Counted from the first letter of the stretch, positions 25,901 through 34,822 are shown. The stretch: 64,000 bases of DNA from Falsihalocynthiibacter arcticus (GCF_000812665.2 NZ_CP014327.1:3811501-3875500), one strand, 5' to 3'. Translations and numbers: made by a program. Notes: generated by a model not told the origin, from the sequence alone.

Positions 25901-27091
25901 ATGTTAAACGCTTTAATCCTAACAGTTGTTGTGCTTGCGGGCGCATTATTGATCTGGCCCCGTTTGGCCAATGCCACGTTGTGGCGTGCAACAATCACGC
26001 CTCTGGCTTCTATCATCGGAAGTGGGTTCCTCGTTTTAGGTCCAATTCTTGACGTAAACTACGGTGGTTATGCCCCATTTATCATGCTGGCTTTATGCGC
26101 GATTGCTTATCTTTTCGGAAGTGCAATTCGGTTCAATATAGCTCTTATTGCCGATGGTCCTAAGTTTTCACCCTTGTTTGAACGGTTAGAGTTAGCCTCT
26201 TCTGCGGTATTGGCTTTCGCGTATTTTGTGTCAGTTTCCTACTATTTGAACTTGTTTGGCTCGTTCGGGGTGAGCTTGACGGCACTCAACGACAATTTTC
26301 ATGCGAACATGCTCACTACTGCAATTTTCATGCTGATCCTTACTATCGGCTGGATGCGAGGCTTTAAAGCGCTTGAGCTAATGGAACAGGTTTCTGTCGG
26401 CCTCAAGCTCGCGATTATCGCAGGCCTGGTGTTTGGCCTTGCGGTGCACTTCGGCGAAGCAGTGCAAACTGAAACGCTCCATTTCGATCCACCAAAAACC
26501 ACAGGCTGGGCCGCGATAACGCTTATGGCTGGATTGATTGTGACCGTGCAAGGCTTCGAGACGTCAAGATACCTTGGAGTGACATATGACGCCAAGATGC
26601 GCATCCGGTCGATGAAGCTGGCACAGTGGATTTCCACGGCCATCTACATCATTTATATCATTTTCTTAACCTATACTTTCGAAGCAGACACCCTCTCTCT
26701 GGACGAAACCGCGATCATTGATCTGATGCAGATCGTGGCGCCTATCTTACCTCTGCTGCTTGTCGCTGCAGCCCTCAGTGCTCAGTTCAGCGCGGCCATT
26801 GCTGACACAAGCGGGTCAGGTGGGCTTCTTACTGAAGTATCAAAGGGAAAAATCTCCGAAAAGCTCGCTTACGCCCTACTTGTGGGATTTGGGATATTAA
26901 TCACTTGGACCGCAAATATATTTGAAATCATCAGCTATGCATCGCGGGCTTTTGCAGCCTACTATGCAATCCAGTCCAGCATTGCAGCAATCGCAACAGC
27001 CAAGCGCGGCGATACTTGGAAAGCCGCATTATTTACAACGATGGCAATAATTGGTGCTGCGATCGTAGTATTTGGTACGCCCGTGGAGTGA
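25901..27091 (+). CDS. APC-superfamily-like membrane transporter
   Basis: A 396-residue very hydrophobic protein with about 11 membrane segments. The first segment carries the broken-helix pattern IIGSGFLVLGP typical of amino acid/polyamine/cation permeases with a LeuT fold, and TM6 contains GFETSRYLG. ATG at 25901, moderate AAGG upstream. It follows the TetR gene by 96 bp in the same direction but need not be co-transcribed. The substrate is unknown, and it is shorter than canonical APC members (about 450-500). Confidence 0.7.
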   Translation: MLNALILTVVVLAGALLIWPRLANATLWRATITPLASIIGSGFLVLGPILDVNYGGYAPFIMLALCAIAYLFGSAIRFNIALIADGPKFSPLFERLELASSAVLAFAYFVSVSYYLNLFGSFGVSLTALNDNFHANMLTTAIFMLILTIGWMRGFKALELMEQVSVGLKLAIIAGLVFGLAVHFGEAVQTETLHFDPPKTTGWAAITLMAGLIVTVQGFETSRYLGVTYDAKMRIRSMKLAQWISTAIYIIYIIFLTYTFEADTLSLDETAIIDLMQIVAPILPLLLVAAALSAQFSAAIADTSGSGGLLTEVSKGKISEKLAYALLVGFGILITWTANIFEIISYASRAFAAYYAIQSSIAAIATAKRGDTWKAALFTTMAIIGAAIVVFGTPVE

Positions 27092-27405
27092 ACCAAGCAG
27101 ATACCAGTTGAGATAGCAACGAACGGCAGATCAAGGCCACGGTCGCAGCCCCATCAGAACCAGTTGCATGGTGGCTTTTGAGCCAAACCCCTTTGGTCTT
27201 GTGCACATTCCGCCGAGGTTACCCAATGCGGCAAACCATTGTTACCACAACGGCAATGACCCCCTCGGGTAACCAAAAAATTCGTAGGCGGAGCTTTTTC
27301 TATCACGACTTACCGGAGACAGGTATCCGGACGATCAGTGACGGCACGAGAACAACAATGAATGACGTCGAGGCGACCATCTCCAGGCCGCTATAATTGC
27401 TTTTT
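27092..27405. other. Gap holding a fragment of the broken HTH gene
   Basis: At about 27168-27215 the minus strand reads HKT(K)GVWLKSHHAT, matching the HTH pseudogene at 14290-14345 almost base for base, and homology stops on both sides. An 8-bp inverted repeat (GGTTACCC at 27217-27224, complement at 27267-27274) lies beside it. No gene is supported here. Confidence 0.55.
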
Positions 27406-28251
27406 CTAACGTCCATGGCTGCGCGAATAAGCATTGAATGCGGGGCTTTTCCAATCGCCCAGAGCCCCATCCTCGGGAGAATAAACTTCGACGACCAAGG
27501 GATAGCAGGCGGCTGTGTCGCTGGAATGCTCTGAGGAGCAATCACCACCAGGACAGGCCGACAAAGCCCCCAATAGATCAATCTCTGCGAAAAACTCAAT
27601 GTAATCTCCCGGCCGTACCGGGCTTGCCTTCATGAAATATTGGCCAGAATCGCGGGAAAACCCCGTACACATAAAGACGTTTAAAACGTCGTGCACATGT
27701 GTCTCTGCCTCCGATAGAGGCAAGCCGCAGTGATCGGCCAATGCACGCGTCAGGTTCGAGTGACAGCAATGATGATAGTCATGGCCCGACAGCAATTGTC
27801 CCGTATAGGGATCGCATCGCGTACCGATTACATCGTGTACTGATCCGCCGAACGCATCGATCCCGTACCAATCCAATGTGTCATCAGTCACAGTTGCCAT
27901 CGGGCGCAGATATGGAAAACTCGACCACATTCGCTCACCCGTCGTAATATGCGTCCCATGCAACGCACGGGTTTTCCCTGAGTAGAACTTCTCCGTTAGA
28001 TCGTTCGCATTCCACAGGTTCAAATCTCCTACCTGTGACCCGCCTTCGCAGATAATTCGGAAAAAATGTCCTGCAGGCACATTGTAGGTACAAGCGTCCC
28101 GAGGCGGTACAACGATGCGCTCCTTTAGTTCCATCCCCGTGCGCGCATTCCGGTATCGTTTCATATCCGGTACCGGCAGGCTTTCCACTGGATAGCAAAT
28201 AACTGGCTTCACGTCGCGGCGGGCTTGGGCATCAAGGGGTGGCTGTCTCAT
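27406..28251 (-). CDS. DUF1989 (urea-carboxylase-associated) family protein
   Basis: A 281-residue soluble protein of the DUF1989 family, members of which are encoded near urea carboxylase/allophanate hydrolase or amino-acid-related genes. Typical features are the cupin-like core (PAGHFFRIICEGGSQVGDLN), conserved histidines (GHDYHHCC) and the CPGGDCS motif near the C-terminus. ATG at 28251; weak ribosome binding site. There is no urea carboxylase gene nearby, so the metabolic setting is lost or different. The first 48 codons and the upstream region are duplicated at 54451-54768. Confidence 0.85.
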   Translation of the reverse strand: MRQPPLDAQARRDVKPVICYPVESLPVPDMKRYRNARTGMELKERIVVPPRDACTYNVPAGHFFRIICEGGSQVGDLNLWNANDLTEKFYSGKTRALHGTHITTGERMWSSFPYLRPMATVTDDTLDWYGIDAFGGSVHDVIGTRCDPYTGQLLSGHDYHHCCHSNLTRALADHCGLPLSEAETHVHDVLNVFMCTGFSRDSGQYFMKASPVRPGDYIEFFAEIDLLGALSACPGGDCSSEHSSDTAACYPLVVEVYSPEDGALGDWKSPAFNAYSRSHGR

Positions 28252-28459
28252 TTGGGCAAACTTTCTATCAAGGCGATGCAGGCATTAGTACATCTAAAAA
28301 CATCCGAGCCGTAGGCAAAACATAACATTCGTTCGAACTGATGTGCGTGATCGCTCCGGCCCTCTGACGCGCCTGTGTATCTCGTTGCCATTCTCAATCT
28401 CCTTCATAGTAAACATTGCTCGAAAGAGACCGGAACTAAATCGGGGCAAGTCCTGTTTT
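28106..28459 (+). repeat. Duplicated segment, copy A (DUF1989 5' end and upstream)
   Basis: 354 bp that match 54451-54768 in the same orientation at high identity. It spans the first 48 codons of the DUF1989 gene and about 200 bp upstream. Copy B lacks 36 bp, including the start codon; the missing piece is bounded here by the short direct repeat ATCAAGG. Copy A is therefore the parent. Confidence 0.9.
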
Positions 28460-28764
28460 CCCAAGATCTATCTCTAAACAGTGTGTTCGAGTGCTGAAGA
28501 GACTCGGTTAAAAGTGACTTTTTTTCTCGAAAGACCTACGCAACCGTAAATGCCGCGGATGCCCCTGGTTCCCTTCTTGCAATAAATCCAGACCATCCGG
28601 TTCTGCGTAGAAGGCAAGTACATCCTTGATCCTTTTTTTGACGTCCAGGGCACACGTATCGTCATGGTTCGGACGATACAGAACCCGAATGCAATTTAGC
28701 CTTGCGGATGATCTCAGGCTCCGGATAATAGCTGGCGCAATGTCAGAACACTTAAAGATGCAAG
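28460..28764. other. Gap without a supported gene
   Basis: A stop-free minus-strand frame without a start codon crosses about 28505-28740. I recognise no family, and nothing else stands out. Confidence 0.3.
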
Positions 28765-29004
28765 GTGTCGAATATCCTAAATCTGCTCATATTCCGTAAT
28801 CTGCGAAAATTGACCATATGGTTTTTGGTGATCACCGTCATCATTGCTCTGTATGCTGATGAAACTGATCCCCTGCCATTAAGTATTTTCATCAGACTTC
28901 TCATTGCCGCTGGCATAGTCATCTTTTTGAATATCCCGTTCGTTAAAGCGATAGGGCGAATTTACCTGAACACCACTCCGGGTGATGATGATCTTGATGA
29001 CTAA
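28765..29004 (+). CDS. Small two-helix membrane protein
   Basis: A 79-residue frame starting with GTG at 28765, with two hydrophobic segments (about 15-30 and 40-62) and an acidic tail ending DDDLDD. The ribosome binding site is weak. Composition fits a small inner-membrane protein. No family is recognised and there are no operon partners. Confidence 0.45.
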   Translation: MSNILNLLIFRNLRKLTIWFLVITVIIALYADETDPLPLSIFIRLLIAAGIVIFLNIPFVKAIGRIYLNTTPGDDDLDD

Positions 29005-29186
29005 ATTTGTCAAAAGAGGATGAAATTGCGTATTTGGCCAGCTAAGGCAAACGCTAATTGCCCTGCCCTGATAGAGGCCGATACGCCTAATTCACCGTAT
29101 TTACCTATTCGCTTGTCTGGTTCTAATGTTCGGAGGTGCCGTCCCTCCCCGATTTAATTATGGACGACCGAATAAAACCGCCGTTT

Positions 29187-29276
29187 GGACGCAACAGCGT
29201 GACGCACATGGTGAAGGCTCATAAAAGAATCAACCGAGGTGGTCGAAAACCGCCACGTCTTATTGAGCCGGCCATA
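29187..29276 (-). pseudogene. Remnant of a large tyrosine recombinase
   Basis: About 30 codons (YGRLNKTWRF then STTSVDSFMSLHHVRHAVAS) match the region leading into the catalytic HxxRH box of the 586-residue recombinase encoded at 2719-4479 (YSRLNVAWRF, HQVRHAIAS). Homology ends abruptly on both sides. It is a relic of a second copy of that island or of a relative. Confidence 0.75.
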
Positions 29277-29281
29277 AGGGC

Positions 29282-29347
29282 GCACTAAAATCTCGGGATG
29301 CGATAGCGAGTGCCCTTCAAGGAGTAGTTGAAATCTACCGCCTCCAT
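29282..29347 (-). repeat. 66-bp repeat, copy 1
   Basis: The minus strand of this segment matches 46400-46465 (plus strand) with four differences in 66 bases. It abuts the recombinase remnant. In one frame it reads MEAVDFNYSLKGTRYRIPRF then stop, possibly the end of a mobile-element gene. Identity unknown. Confidence 0.8.
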
Positions 29348-29417
29348 CCCTCCCCCGAACCAACACAGGTTTGCTTTTGCATCGGTTACACGATTATGTG
29401 GAAACCACCAGAAATTA

Positions 29418-30338
29418 TCAGGGAGATCCATATTTAAATGGCTGGAGCGCCGACCAGAACATCTCATGGATCGGCGTCGGAACACCGTATTGGCGGCCCA
29501 GACGCACCACGTCCCCGCTCAAGTAGTCAACCTCCAGCCGCTTGCCGGCTCTTAAGTCGTCGAGCATTGAGGCATGCATCGTGTCCGGCAAAGTTGAGAT
29601 AGTTTTCCAAGTTTGCTCGACAAGGCCCTCGGGCAAGTCCGGCACCACCGCCCTACCGACCCGATTGGTTTCTGCCATCCCAGCAAGGAACAACGCGCGG
29701 CTGTCTGGATTGTCCCGAAGCGGCCCCATATCAAGCCGCGTCAGGGTCGTGATGCTGGCCAGCATCGCCTGAGAGATGAATTTTACCCACAAGTCGTGCA
29801 GAATATTGTCCGGGATCACGGCTGTCGCGCCCGCCTCAATGATCGCATCACGAAGGGCCGCAACGCGCGGGGTGACCCGGCCATCCAGCTCGCCAAATGA
29901 GAGCGTGTCCCACATTGCCGAATGGTTGATGACGCCGGGTTCGGGAATGTCGGCTGGGATGCGCGCCACGCCTGGCACCACGTGCTTCATGCCGATGATT
30001 GCGCCAAGCCGATCATGGGCGCTGACACCATTCTGACAAGTCACAACCATCGTGTCAGACTTAAGCATTGGAGCAATAGCTTGCGCCCCGCTTTCAACGT
30101 CATAGTTCTTGACCATGAACAAAACCACGTCGACCGGTCCAACTGAACGGGGATCGTCGGTTGCCGCGATCTCAGACAGATGTAAGTCCCCGCACGGGCT
30201 CAGAATTTTCAGGCCTCGCTCCTGGATCGCCGTCAAATGCGCCCCCCTTGCGATCAAGACAACTTCGTGCCCTGCTGCCGCCAGACGTGCTCCAAAGTAA
30301 CCTCCGAGCGCGCCTGCGCCCATCACTGCAATCCTCAT
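29418..30338 (-). CDS. Ketopantoate-reductase (KPR/PanE/ApbA) family oxidoreductase
   Basis: A 306-residue NAD(P)H-dependent reductase. The N-terminal Rossmann motif is GAGALGGYFGARLAAAGHEV, the catalytic-domain block is CQNGV at about 100, and the C-terminal helical domain has the conserved lysine in DLWVKFISQA. Reference members reduce 2-dehydropantoate in pantothenate synthesis, but the family has many paralogs acting on other 2-oxo acids, and no panB/panC lies nearby. ATG at 30338 with GGGAGAG upstream, chosen over upstream in-frame starts that lack the Rossmann context. Confidence 0.85.
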   Translation of the reverse strand: MRIAVMGAGALGGYFGARLAAAGHEVVLIARGAHLTAIQERGLKILSPCGDLHLSEIAATDDPRSVGPVDVVLFMVKNYDVESGAQAIAPMLKSDTMVVTCQNGVSAHDRLGAIIGMKHVVPGVARIPADIPEPGVINHSAMWDTLSFGELDGRVTPRVAALRDAIIEAGATAVIPDNILHDLWVKFISQAMLASITTLTRLDMGPLRDNPDSRALFLAGMAETNRVGRAVVPDLPEGLVEQTWKTISTLPDTMHASMLDDLRAGKRLEVDYLSGDVVRLGRQYGVPTPIHEMFWSALQPFKYGSP

Positions 30339-30699
30339 ACGTCTCTCCCACATGTCTACCAGTCTCGTTCTTAGCACGCGTGTCGCCCGGTGCTGAAACC
30401 TTATTGTGCCAGAATTCACAGAGGCGGCATCCCGCATCGCCAGCGCCGGTCTCGTCCGGAGCCAAGGCCCGTTTGTTACTCTATGTGAGTTAGTCCAAGT
30501 TCAGGGCTGAGGGCGCAGCAGGTCCGCTTCGGGCCGTATTACCCTCCTTAGGGCAGGAACGTCGAACGGAAGCTGAGTTCGCGTTGCCGCCGCTCGCCTT
30601 CCGGTTTGACGTTGATTTCGGGTGCAAGCGCGGCGAAGGTCGACGGTAAGCCCTTATTGAAAAATGCAGAACAACGCACATTTCGGCTTAAAGGGCGGT
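30339..30699. other. Gap with diverged repeat
   Basis: No gene supported. It contains the diverged repeat copy at 30575-30644 and ends at the IS30-like terminus. Confidence 0.4.
30575..30644 (-). repeat. Diverged intergenic repeat, copy 2
   Basis: Minus strand matches 5321-5390 at roughly 80 percent by eye over 70 bp. Intergenic in both places. Confidence 0.5.
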
Positions 30700-30806
30700 G
30701 GTCTCAACTGGTGGACGCAACACTTTAATCTTTAGGAAGAGATGGAGTGTTTTGAATGAAGTATCGTCGCAGTATCTATTATTCAGCTGAACAGCGTGCC
30801 GCATAA
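30700..30806 (+). mobile_element. IS30-family end with the first 16 transposase codons
   Basis: The left terminus GGTCTCAACTGG at 30700 is followed by an untranslated leader and an ATG at 30756 that opens MKYRRSIYYSAEQRAA, the N-terminus typical of IS30-family transposases, then stops where the sequence changes. The leader (AACACTTTAATCTTT ... GATGGAGTGTT) is shared with the IS30 remnant at 44477-44858. The rest of the element is gone. Confidence 0.8.
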
Positions 30807-31494
30807 CGTGCCAGTTCCAACAGGAGCCGCGCCGATCCTTGGATTTATTCCTGCGCTGAAAGACAGTGGAATAAGCCCCACGACACACCGAGTCATTAGC
30901 GAAGGCGACTTTGTCGTTCTGCACAATACCTATGAGAACGCACAGGCATTCGGGGCAGAAACACTCGTCGCGTTCGACGTCTTCCGTGTGCAGGACGGTC
31001 AGGTTGTCGAACACTGGGACAATCTTCAGGCACTACCCGCAGAAACGGTCTCAGGACGGTCAATGACCGATGGTTCGACCGTGATCGAGAACCAAGATTT
31101 AACGACTGAAAACAAGGCATTGGTCGAAAGATTTATCGCGGATATCCTGCAAGGTGGCGCGCCGGATCGGATCACAGTTTACGTCTCCACTGAGACTTAT
31201 CTTCAACATAACCCGATGGTCGGTGACGGTCTTGAGGGATTGAATGTGGCCCTTGCGGCAATGGCCGAAGCTGGGCAAGCGATGGCATATTCAAGGACGC
31301 ATATGGTCATGGCTGAAGGCAACTTCGTTTTTGCCGCATCGGAAGGCACGATTGATGGCTCTCCGACCGCGTTCTTCGACCTGTTCCGCGTCGAGAATGG
31401 CAAAATCACCGAGCAGTGGGGCAAAGCTGATCGTGCGCGGGTGGCCGTGAAGCGGCGCTTACTCGAGATGATGAGCAAGGGCGGCAGTGAATAG
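30796..31494 (+). pseudogene. SnoaL-like (NTF2 fold) protein, 5'-truncated by an IS30 junction
   Basis: A frame of 232 codons with two SnoaL/NTF2-like domains. The second is complete (about 105-225, VERFIADILQGG ... YLQHNPMVGDG ... VFAASEGTIDGSP). The first lacks its N-terminal half and begins at the HNVPVPTG equivalent of the QHNP box. The apparent GTG start at 30796 lies inside the IS30 remnant, so the gene was cut at about 30800 and fused out of frame to the transposase start. Intact relatives are ester- or lactone-handling or polyketide-like cyclase proteins of uncertain role. Expression from IS sequence is possible. Confidence 0.75.
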
Positions 31495-31601
31495 CAGTTC
31501 GCCGACGCTCGCAATACGTTGGCTGACAGCTACAAAATCTTGAAACTGTCAGACACCATTTTTACACGCACCATTTGTCGCTAAGGTCGAGCAACAGAGC
31601 A

Positions 31602-32045
31602 TTACGCCGAGTGACTCTCCATTATTTGGCGCGGCACACCACTTTCGTCTATAGCAACAAAGACAAAATCGGCGCTTGTTACCTTTTCGGCGGCTTTACC
31701 AAGCCGGCCCCTTGCCCAGACATCGACGTGAATACACATGGATGTACGACCCACTTTCCTGAGGGCTGCATAGAGGGTTACTTCATCACCTACTTTGACA
31801 GGGCGCAAGAATTGCATCCCCTCTACGGCGACAGTTGCTCCTCGTCCTTGAGATACTCGGCCGGCCATGTTTCCGGCGGCAAGGTCCATCTGCGACATTA
31901 ACCAGCCGCCGAATATGTCTCCCGATGGATTGGTGTCGGCAGGCATGGCAATGGTCCGGATGACAAGCACCCCCTCGTCTTGTTGGCGACCATGGGAGCC
32001 GCGCTCCTGTGCCCGGGCAAGAATATCTGCCTGCTCATTGCTCAT
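31602..32045 (-). CDS. YciA-like acyl-CoA thioesterase
   Basis: A 147-residue hotdog-fold thioesterase that hydrolyses acyl-CoA to free acid and CoA. The catalytic region PSGDIFGGWLMSQMDLAAG is typical of the YciA/BACH group (the G-D-x-F/H-G-G block with the acidic residue). ATG at 32045 with AAGGAG nine bases upstream. It is convergent with the SnoaL-like gene and stands alone. Confidence 0.88.
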   Translation of the reverse strand: MSNEQADILARAQERGSHGRQQDEGVLVIRTIAMPADTNPSGDIFGGWLMSQMDLAAGNMAGRVSQGRGATVAVEGMQFLRPVKVGDEVTLYAALRKVGRTSMCIHVDVWARGRLGKAAEKVTSADFVFVAIDESGVPRQIMESHSA

Positions 32046-32372
32046 CCAATCGGCTCCTTCTTTTCAATAGTGTTGACGTGAACGATATAGCGATGGCCAT
32101 GTAGAAGCACTTTGATTATTTGGTGGTCTACATTTAATGAGTGTATTTTCATATGCAGCATTTATTTCCAAGGGCGGATTACGGACCTTCGCTGCGTTCG
32201 CAAACTAAATTGGGCACCTGAAGAAAGAGGACGCTCGGGGCTGCGACCCAGTTTTTTCGATGCGCAAACGCTGCTAACAGCGGCAGTGAGCCCATAGCTT
32301 AGCTTTTCCGCGTCGCTGCCACTGTCTGCTAACGCGAAGATGAAACAATTTAATGTTTGGATGGTGAATATG
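32046..32372. other. Gap with a palindrome-poor intergenic segment
   Basis: No gene supported between the thioesterase start and the end of merA. The sequence near 32170-32310 resembles generic roseobacter intergenic repeat sequence, but no second copy was found in the window. Confidence 0.3.
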
Positions 32373-33806
32373 CTACCCCGCACAACAGGATAGCTTTGCG
32401 ACATCCTTTTCGAATGTCTGCGCGGCCAGTTTTAACCCCTCGACGGTTGTGAGGTAGGGAAAGATCATAGCGCCCAGATCGTCGTAGGTCATGCCCATTT
32501 TGAGGGCCATGGCGGCCGTCTGAATGCTATCTGCGCCTTCTGGGGCAATGATGTGCGCTCCAAGGAGCTTTTTACTGTCCTTCTCCGCAATCAACTTGAT
32601 GAGTCCGCGTGTGTCACGCGCAGCCAAAGCGCGGGGTACATGCTCCAACCCTAAAACAGATGTGACCACCTCATATCCCAATGTCTTGGCCTGCGCCTCG
32701 GTCAGACCGACACTGGCCACCTGTGGGTCAGAGAAAACAACAGCAGGCATGACGCTATTGTCATAGCTCAGGGTGTTTCCGTTCATCGCGTTTTTGGCCG
32801 CGAGCTTTGCGCCATAAGCGGCCATATAGACGAATTGATCGGTCCCAGTCACATCGCCTGTGGCATAAACGCCGTCCCGCGTGCTGCGCATTTGAAGGTC
32901 AATCACAATTCCGCCACGTGCATTTGTATCAATGCCAGCGACATCAAGTGCCAAAGAACCCGTATTTGGGACACGACCTGTCGCCAACATCAGCTTTTCG
33001 GCTTTGATCTCGACGGCGACGCCATTGTGTTTGGCGTGAAGGATGACAGTCTCGTCCGACTTTTCAAATCTATCATATGACAATCCGTCCAACACCTTGA
33101 TGCCCTCATCGGCAAAAGCTTTCGTCAGGGCCGCGCTGACTTCGGGTTCCGCCTCTGGCAGCAAACCGCGACGCGTGACGATGGTCACTGCGACACCAGC
33201 TCGGGCGAAGATCTGAGCAAGCTCAACGCCAATATACCCGCCCCCCATCACCATTAGCGATTTTGGAAGTTGCTCCTGTTCAAGGGCCGAAGTGCTGTCC
33301 AGCCAATCGATACCGTCCAGTCCGAGTATATCTGGAACATGCGGGGAGGAACCCGTTGCGATGATGACTTTTGGCGCGCAAATGGTACGACCGCCAACGT
33401 GTAAGGAACCATCTTTCGCGAAGCTTGCCTGACCTTCGATGTATGTAATGCTCTCATAGTTTGGCAGAACATCAACGTATTTTGCGACGCGCAGATCATC
33501 CACCAAGGCTTGTTTTTGGGCCACCATTGCCGCCCAATCCGTCACTCTTGCCGTGGCCTCCACGCCGTCAAAGCGGGCGGCACCTTTGGCTGAGTGAAGT
33601 GTTTCGACCGCACGGATCATCGCTTTGGAGGGGACGCATCCGACGTTGACGCAAGTGCCACCGATGGTTCCGTAGCCGATGAGAGCAACCCGCGCTCCGT
33701 CCTCGGCAGCGGTGATGGCTGCGGAAAAGCCAGCCGAGCCAGCCCCAATGACAGCGAGGTCAAATGTATCGGTATCAACCCCATTTGGGTTCAGTAAATC
33801 AGGCAT
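32373..33806 (-). CDS. merA: Mercuric reductase
   Basis: FAD- and NADPH-dependent enzyme (477 residues) that reduces Hg(II) to volatile Hg(0) in the cytoplasm. Visible: FAD motif GAGSAGFSAA, redox pair C52/C57 in GGTCVNVGCVPSK, the second nucleotide motif GGGYIGVELA, and the C-terminal cysteine pair C474-C475 that hands Hg to the active site. It lacks the N-terminal HMA (MerP-like) domain found in many MerA proteins. I favour ATG at 33806; a GTG at 33842 overlapping merF is possible. Last gene of merTPFA. Confidence 0.94.
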   Translation of the reverse strand: MPDLLNPNGVDTDTFDLAVIGAGSAGFSAAITAAEDGARVALIGYGTIGGTCVNVGCVPSKAMIRAVETLHSAKGAARFDGVEATARVTDWAAMVAQKQALVDDLRVAKYVDVLPNYESITYIEGQASFAKDGSLHVGGRTICAPKVIIATGSSPHVPDILGLDGIDWLDSTSALEQEQLPKSLMVMGGGYIGVELAQIFARAGVAVTIVTRRGLLPEAEPEVSAALTKAFADEGIKVLDGLSYDRFEKSDETVILHAKHNGVAVEIKAEKLMLATGRVPNTGSLALDVAGIDTNARGGIVIDLQMRSTRDGVYATGDVTGTDQFVYMAAYGAKLAAKNAMNGNTLSYDNSVMPAVVFSDPQVASVGLTEAQAKTLGYEVVTSVLGLEHVPRALAARDTRGLIKLIAEKDSKKLLGAHIIAPEGADSIQTAAMALKMGMTYDDLGAMIFPYLTTVEGLKLAAQTFEKDVAKLSCCAG

Positions 33807-33825
33807 GATGTTTGGACTTTCAGGT

Positions 33826-34029
33826 TCAGATTTTTCGCGCACGGCGGAGGATCGCGTAAATCGTGATCAGCACGAATATGGCAAGGGCGGGCAACAGAAC
33901 GTAGTCGAGATAACCGACAACAGCGGAAAGGCCCACGACGCCGAAAAGCACCACCAAAATGGGAGTGAAGCAGCACAGCGCTGCAATAAGCGTGCCGACG
34001 ATGCCCATTTTAAGTAGTTTGTCTTTCAT
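33826..34029 (-). CDS. merF: Mercury transporter MerF
   Basis: A 67-residue inner-membrane protein with two helices. The vicinal pair C19-C20 (ALCCFTPILVVL) carries Hg(II) across the membrane to MerA. The sequence closely follows known MerF (GLSAVVGYLDYVLLPALAIF). ATG at 34029, six bases after merP. Confidence 0.93.
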   Translation of the reverse strand: MKDKLLKMGIVGTLIAALCCFTPILVVLFGVVGLSAVVGYLDYVLLPALAIFVLITIYAILRRARKI

Positions 34030-34035
34030 TTGCGC

Positions 34036-34332
34036 TCACGAATTACTGTCGTTGGGTACAAGCTCAGCCTCATAACCCGCAGACGTAGAGGCGCGTGCGA
34101 TATCATCTGCACTGGTCATGGCATCATCAAAGACGACAAATGCTGTGCGCGTGTCAGAATCTGCGCTCACTGAATTAACGCCCTGTACGGCGCCCATCGC
34201 AGATTCAACGATAAAGGGGCAGCTTGCGCAGGTCATACCAGGAACAGAGAATGTCACTGTTTGCTCAGCCGCAAAGATAGGGCTGGCGGCCATAAAACCA
34301 AGCAGGGCCAAAACGGAAGTGTGGAGTTTCAT
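34036..34332 (-). CDS. merP: Periplasmic mercury-binding protein MerP
   Basis: A 98-residue protein with a signal peptide (about 1-22, ending IFAA) and an HMA fold whose GMTCASC motif (C35, C38) binds Hg(II) in the periplasm and passes it to MerT or MerF. ATG at 34332 with AAAGGA upstream; an earlier in-frame start would destroy the signal peptide. Confidence 0.94.
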   Translation of the reverse strand: MKLHTSVLALLGFMAASPIFAAEQTVTFSVPGMTCASCPFIVESAMGAVQGVNSVSADSDTRTAFVVFDDAMTSADDIARASTSAGYEAELVPNDSNS

Positions 34333-34343
34333 TGTATGTCCTT

Positions 34344-34748
34344 TCAAAGACCAAGAAGAATGGGAGCAACGACCGGCGCGATCCAATTCCAGAACAGCGC
34401 GATCACGATAAGAAATGTTGATGCCCACAGCGCGGATTTCACCAACCGGTTGGGAAGTGGGCGGGCACAGGTGTCACCCTCGGCACAGGCTTTGGGCTTG
34501 CGGTAAACCATCCAGTAGCCGTAGCCGAGAAACCCCAGCGTGGTCACAATGAAGATTGGTTTGTACGGTTCAAGCGCAGTCAGATTGCCGATCCATGCAC
34601 CGGATATACCAAGACTGAACAGGATCAACGGAACAATGCAGCACGTAGAAGCGGCAAGAGCGCCAAGAATGCCGCCCGCAGCTATCATGCGCGCCTTACG
34701 GCTGTCAGGGTCGCTCTGGTTTAGGTCAGCGTCTATGGTGTCAGTCAT
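34344..34748 (-). CDS. merT: Mercury transporter MerT
   Basis: A 134-residue inner-membrane protein with three helices. C36-C37 in the first helix (STCCIVP) and a cytoplasmic cysteine pair near 88 and 94 (KACAEGDTCAR) relay Hg(II). ATG at 34748. First gene of the operon after the MerR-controlled promoter. Confidence 0.93.
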   Translation of the reverse strand: MTDTIDADLNQSDPDSRKARMIAAGGILGALAASTCCIVPLILFSLGISGAWIGNLTALEPYKPIFIVTTLGFLGYGYWMVYRKPKACAEGDTCARPLPNRLVKSALWASTFLIVIALFWNWIAPVVAPILLGL

Positions 34749-34779
34749 GCAGGCCCTCGCAATTCAGGTTTCTTCATGT

Positions 34780-34810
34780 AAGATGCGGTCTGTAGCCACT
34801 ACAGAAACAA
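34780..34810 (-). promoter_or_regulatory. mer operator/promoter with 19-bp spacer
   Basis: On the minus strand a -35 like TTGTTT (34810-34805) and a -10 like CATCTT (34785-34780) are separated by 19 bases. Inside lies a perfect palindrome TCTGTAG-CCA-CTACAGA (34789-34805). Overlong spacers with a central dyad are the hallmark of MerR-activated promoters. It lies between merT and divergent merR. Confidence 0.75.
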
Positions 34811-34822
34811 GGGGTTTTTTCG

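Noticed and set aside
28474-28665. 63-codon minus-strand frame
   Set aside because: No ribosome binding site, no homology recognised; another frame is equally open in the same stretch.
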